Origin: Pelomonas parva
GTDB taxonomy: Bacteria; Pseudomonadota; Gammaproteobacteria; Burkholderiales; Burkholderiaceae_C
DNA: 64,000 bases
Assembly (NCBI RefSeq): GCF_043555835.1
Contig: NZ_JBIGHV010000012.1
Span: 62,001-126,000, forward strand
Reading direction: 5' to 3'
A program made the position numbers and the translations under genes. The notes under the pieces are model-generated. The model had not been told where the DNA came from, made no database searches, and saw nothing but the letters and a program-made list of their open reading frames with translations. Below, piece after piece: positions 61,995 through 64,000 of this stretch. The stretch's first letter is position 1. Each line of letters opens with the position of its first letter.

Positions 61995-63245
61995 ATGGAC
62001 TCCGCACTTTCCTTTGATGCCGGCCGCCAGCGCCGCAGCGACATCACGACGATCTCGACCATCGGCGTCGCCCACGGCACTTCCCACTTCTTTCACATGC
62101 TGCTGCCGCCGCTGTTCCCGGCCTTCATCCAGGCGTTCGGGCTCAGCTACTCGGAGCTGGGCCTGCTGGTGACGGTCTTCTTCGTCATCTCGGGCACGGG
62201 CCAGGCGGCGTCGGGCTTCCTGGTCGACCGCATCGGCGCGCGGCCGGTGCTGTTCGCGGCGATGGCGTGCTTCTTCCTCGCCTCGGTGGCTGCAGGCCTG
62301 GCCCAGGGCTTTGGCGGGTTGATGCTGGCGGCCGCGCTGGCCGGCGTCGGCAACGCACCTTTCCACCCGGCCGACTTCACCATCCTGAACAAGCGCGTGT
62401 CGCAGCCGCGCCTGGGCCATGCCTTCTCGGTGCATGGCATCAGCGGCAACCTGGGCTGGGCGGCAGCGCCGGTGTTCACCATCGGCATCGCCCAGGCGAC
62501 CGGCAACTGGCGCTACGCCTACCTGGGCACGGCGCTGGTGGCGTTGGCCGTCATGGCGCTGCTGTTCTGGCAGCGCTCGGCGATCGACGACCGCGAGGGC
62601 TCCTGGGGTCATGCCAAGGCGGCTGTCGGCGCCAAGGCGGAGCACCCGATGGCCTTCCTGAAGCTGCCGTCGGTCTGGCTGTGCTTCTCGTTCTTTTTCT
62701 GGACGACGGCGGCGCTGTCGGCCATCCAGAGCTTCGCCAGCCCGGCACTGCATGCTATCTACGGCCTGCCGCTGGCGCTGACGGCCTATGTCGTCACCGG
62801 CTACATGCTGGCGGGCGCGGCGGGCATGGTGGTGGGTGGCTTCCTGGTCGCCCGGGCCGAGCGGCTGGAGCGCACGATCGCCATCGCCATGGCCTTCGCG
62901 GCGGCCATGCTGCTGATGGTGGCCAGCGGCTGGCTGCCCGGCGGGCTGGCGGCGGCGGTCGCCGCGCTGGCCGGCTTCGGCACTGGCATCGCCGGGCCAT
63001 CGCGCGACATGCTGATCAAGCGCGCCTCGCCGCCCGGCGCGACCGGCCGCGTCTACGGCACCGTGTACTCGGGGCTGGACATCGGCTTCGCGCTTGCCGC
63101 ACCGGTGTTTGGCGCGCTGCTGGACCACGGCATGCCGCGCGGCGTGTTCGCAGGTTCGGCCGCTGCGCTGATGCTGGGCATCGCGTCGGCGGGGCTGGTG
63201 GGGCTGGGGCTGTCGCGCCGGTCAGCAGCCGCGGTGCCGGCCTGA
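61995..63245 (+). CDS. MFS transporter (fosmidomycin-resistance Fsr-like)
   Basis: The product is 416 residues with twelve predicted transmembrane helices. Features include ISTIGVAHGTSHFFHMLLPPLF at helix 1, SGFLVDRIGARPVLFAAM at the loop 2-3 signature, and GNAPFHPADFTILNKRV, which recurs in the Fsr and CynX-like group. It is likely an exporter or importer of small organic compounds driven by protons. The ATG at 61995 starts a cytoplasmic leader before helix 1. The divergent AraC-type gene suggests induction by its substrate. Confidence 0.85.
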   Translation: MDSALSFDAGRQRRSDITTISTIGVAHGTSHFFHMLLPPLFPAFIQAFGLSYSELGLLVTVFFVISGTGQAASGFLVDRIGARPVLFAAMACFFLASVAAGLAQGFGGLMLAAALAGVGNAPFHPADFTILNKRVSQPRLGHAFSVHGISGNLGWAAAPVFTIGIAQATGNWRYAYLGTALVALAVMALLFWQRSAIDDREGSWGHAKAAVGAKAEHPMAFLKLPSVWLCFSFFFWTTAALSAIQSFASPALHAIYGLPLALTAYVVTGYMLAGAAGMVVGGFLVARAERLERTIAIAMAFAAAMLLMVASGWLPGGLAAAVAALAGFGTGIAGPSRDMLIKRASPPGATGRVYGTVYSGLDIGFALAAPVFGALLDHGMPRGVFAGSAAALMLGIASAGLVGLGLSRRSAAAVPA

Positions 63246-63268
63246 ACACTCGCCCCGGGTCAGCCGGG

Positions 63269-63793
63269 TTACTTGGTGCGACGCTGGGCGCGCGTGCCGG
63301 CGGCCAAAGCCAGTGCGAGGCCGGCCAGAGCCCACGACGTTGGCTCGGGAACGTCGCCGGCGTCGCGGATCGTCAACAACCCTGACGAATACACGTAGAA
63401 GTTGGAGCCGCCGCCACTTTCGAACTGGCGACCGGCCGTTTGCGTGGAAAAGAACGTCCCCAAGCTCATCGGTGGCATCACGTCCGGCCGGAAAAACAGC
63501 CCATCCACATCCACGCCGGTCCCGTCGCCGCACGAGCCCAGCCCGAAAACCGGTGTGGCAAACGCATTGAGGCTGTCCACCGCGATGGAGGTCGGCGAAC
63601 AGCCGTTGATGTCCCCGCTGACGTAGGTGAGCACGTCGCCTGTGTTCTGTGCAAACCCCGCGCTGCTGAAGTTGATGGATGCCGCCGCGTAGTTGCCCAC
63701 CGCGTCATAGCTGAACGTGTAGATCAACGAGGCGGCTGCAAAAGGGCTCGTCAGTACGAGGCCCAGGCTCAGGGCCATGTGCTTGAACTTCAT
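63269..63793 (-). CDS. PEP-CTERM exported protein
   Basis: The product is 174 residues. A signal peptide (MALSLGLVLTSPFAAAS) precedes a beta-rich domain with two Cys (NGCSPT and LGSCGDG), probably a disulfide. The C-terminus is VPEPTSWALAGLALALAAG followed by a basic tail ending RRTK: a complete PEP-CTERM signal. It is the third such protein in the window. The start has an AGGAG-like site upstream. It converges on the MFS gene. Confidence 0.85.
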   Translation of the reverse strand: MKFKHMALSLGLVLTSPFAAASLIYTFSYDAVGNYAAASINFSSAGFAQNTGDVLTYVSGDINGCSPTSIAVDSLNAFATPVFGLGSCGDGTGVDVDGLFFRPDVMPPMSLGTFFSTQTAGRQFESGGGSNFYVYSSGLLTIRDAGDVPEPTSWALAGLALALAAGTRAQRRTK

Positions 63794-63839
63794 CGCTTGC
63801 TCCTGTGGATGTGGGTGGGCAGTGCCTACGCAATATCCA

Positions 63840-63855
63840 GGCCCATCAGGTGCCT
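63840..63855 (-). promoter_or_regulatory. Weak sigma-54-like -24/-12 match for PEP-CTERM gene
   Basis: On the minus strand, AGGCACCTGATGGGCC has GG and GC spaced correctly and shares GGCAC with the -24 box, but lacks the TT of the -12 box. It lies 47 bases before the PEP-CTERM start. Chance similarity is quite possible. Confidence 0.25.
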
Positions 63856-63928
63856 GGCGTGGCCGCCGGGCGCTTCGCCCTGGGAGCGGGGCGCAACTCG
63901 GCGCATTGCGCCGTAGAGGCCAGGAACT

Positions 63929-64000
63929 GTGAAACCTCCATTCGTAAAGTTTCTCGACATCACCAGCAACGACAATCTCGAGGTGGCCGGATGCCTGTGC
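63929..64000 (+). CDS. Possible start of a gene cut by the window edge
   Basis: A GTG at 63929 with AGGAA upstream opens a frame (MKPPFVKFLDITSNDNLEVA) that stays open to the window end. Only 24 codons are visible and no family can be named. Base composition here is less GC-rich than around it, as is normal at gene starts or in promoter regions. Confidence 0.3.
   Translation, partial: MKPPFVKFLDITSNDNLEVAGCLC

Overview
The window is about 64 kb of very GC-rich chromosomal DNA. Gene density is high, 4-8 base stop/start overlaps (ATGA, GTGA, TTGA) are common, and there are long spurious antisense reading frames. The gene content points to a Burkholderiales betaproteobacterium: alaA-hom-thrC-moeA-moaD order, a Rad3-type helicase behind dinB, a PIN-PhoH protein, and three PEP-CTERM proteins. 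The PEP-CTERM proteins suggest the Sphaerotilaceae/Roseateles-Rubrivivax side of the order. That placement is inference; no rRNA or tRNA is present to test it. I see no insertion sequence, prophage, integron or CRISPR array.

Layout. 0-19 kb: serine hydrolase and DUF2785 pair; a beta-helix lipoprotein; an FMN-dependent 2-hydroxyacid (lactate) dehydrogenase with a LysR regulator; a NitT/TauT-type ABC importer with a GntR/FCD regulator and a TGGTATACCA palindrome in front of the importer; CAP, Sel1 and M64-peptidase exported or accessory proteins; a PD-(D/E)XK-helicase fusion overlapping dinB; and a PEP-CTERM protein behind a good sigma-54 promoter match. 19-30 kb: patatin-like lipoprotein, aldo/keto reductase, PIN-PhoH, 1-Cys Bcp peroxiredoxin, Mth938-like protein, then the plus-strand housekeeping run alaA-hom-thrC-moeA-moaD.

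30-37 kb: speD plus a tightly coupled five-gene minus-strand operon (SPFH-SHOCT protein, double zinc-ribbon/DUF4178 membrane protein, DUF350 protein, membrane-fused spermidine synthase, exported FAD amine oxidase). This block separates moaD from moaE-crcB. It looks like an envelope-associated polyamine module of unknown purpose.

37-45 kb: a three-gene operon encoding an exported TPR-CHAT protease, a LuxR-type regulator, and a giant PEP-CTERM surface protein built from nearly identical 708-bp repeats. It is divergent from clpB, which has a plausible heat-shock promoter. I regard the CHAT operon and the polyamine operon as the best candidates for uncharacterised systems.

47-64 kb: a hairpin-dense intergenic element; a diguanylate cyclase with an intact I-site; DUF2804; a fatty acid hydroxylase/sterol desaturase-type protein; three tandem secreted S9 peptidases sharing an unusual CRRCG motif; nadB and nadA facing each other around a DUF433/DUF5615 toxin-antitoxin pair with a frameshifted toxin and a ComFB-family protein; an AraC regulator divergent from an MFS transporter; and a third PEP-CTERM protein.
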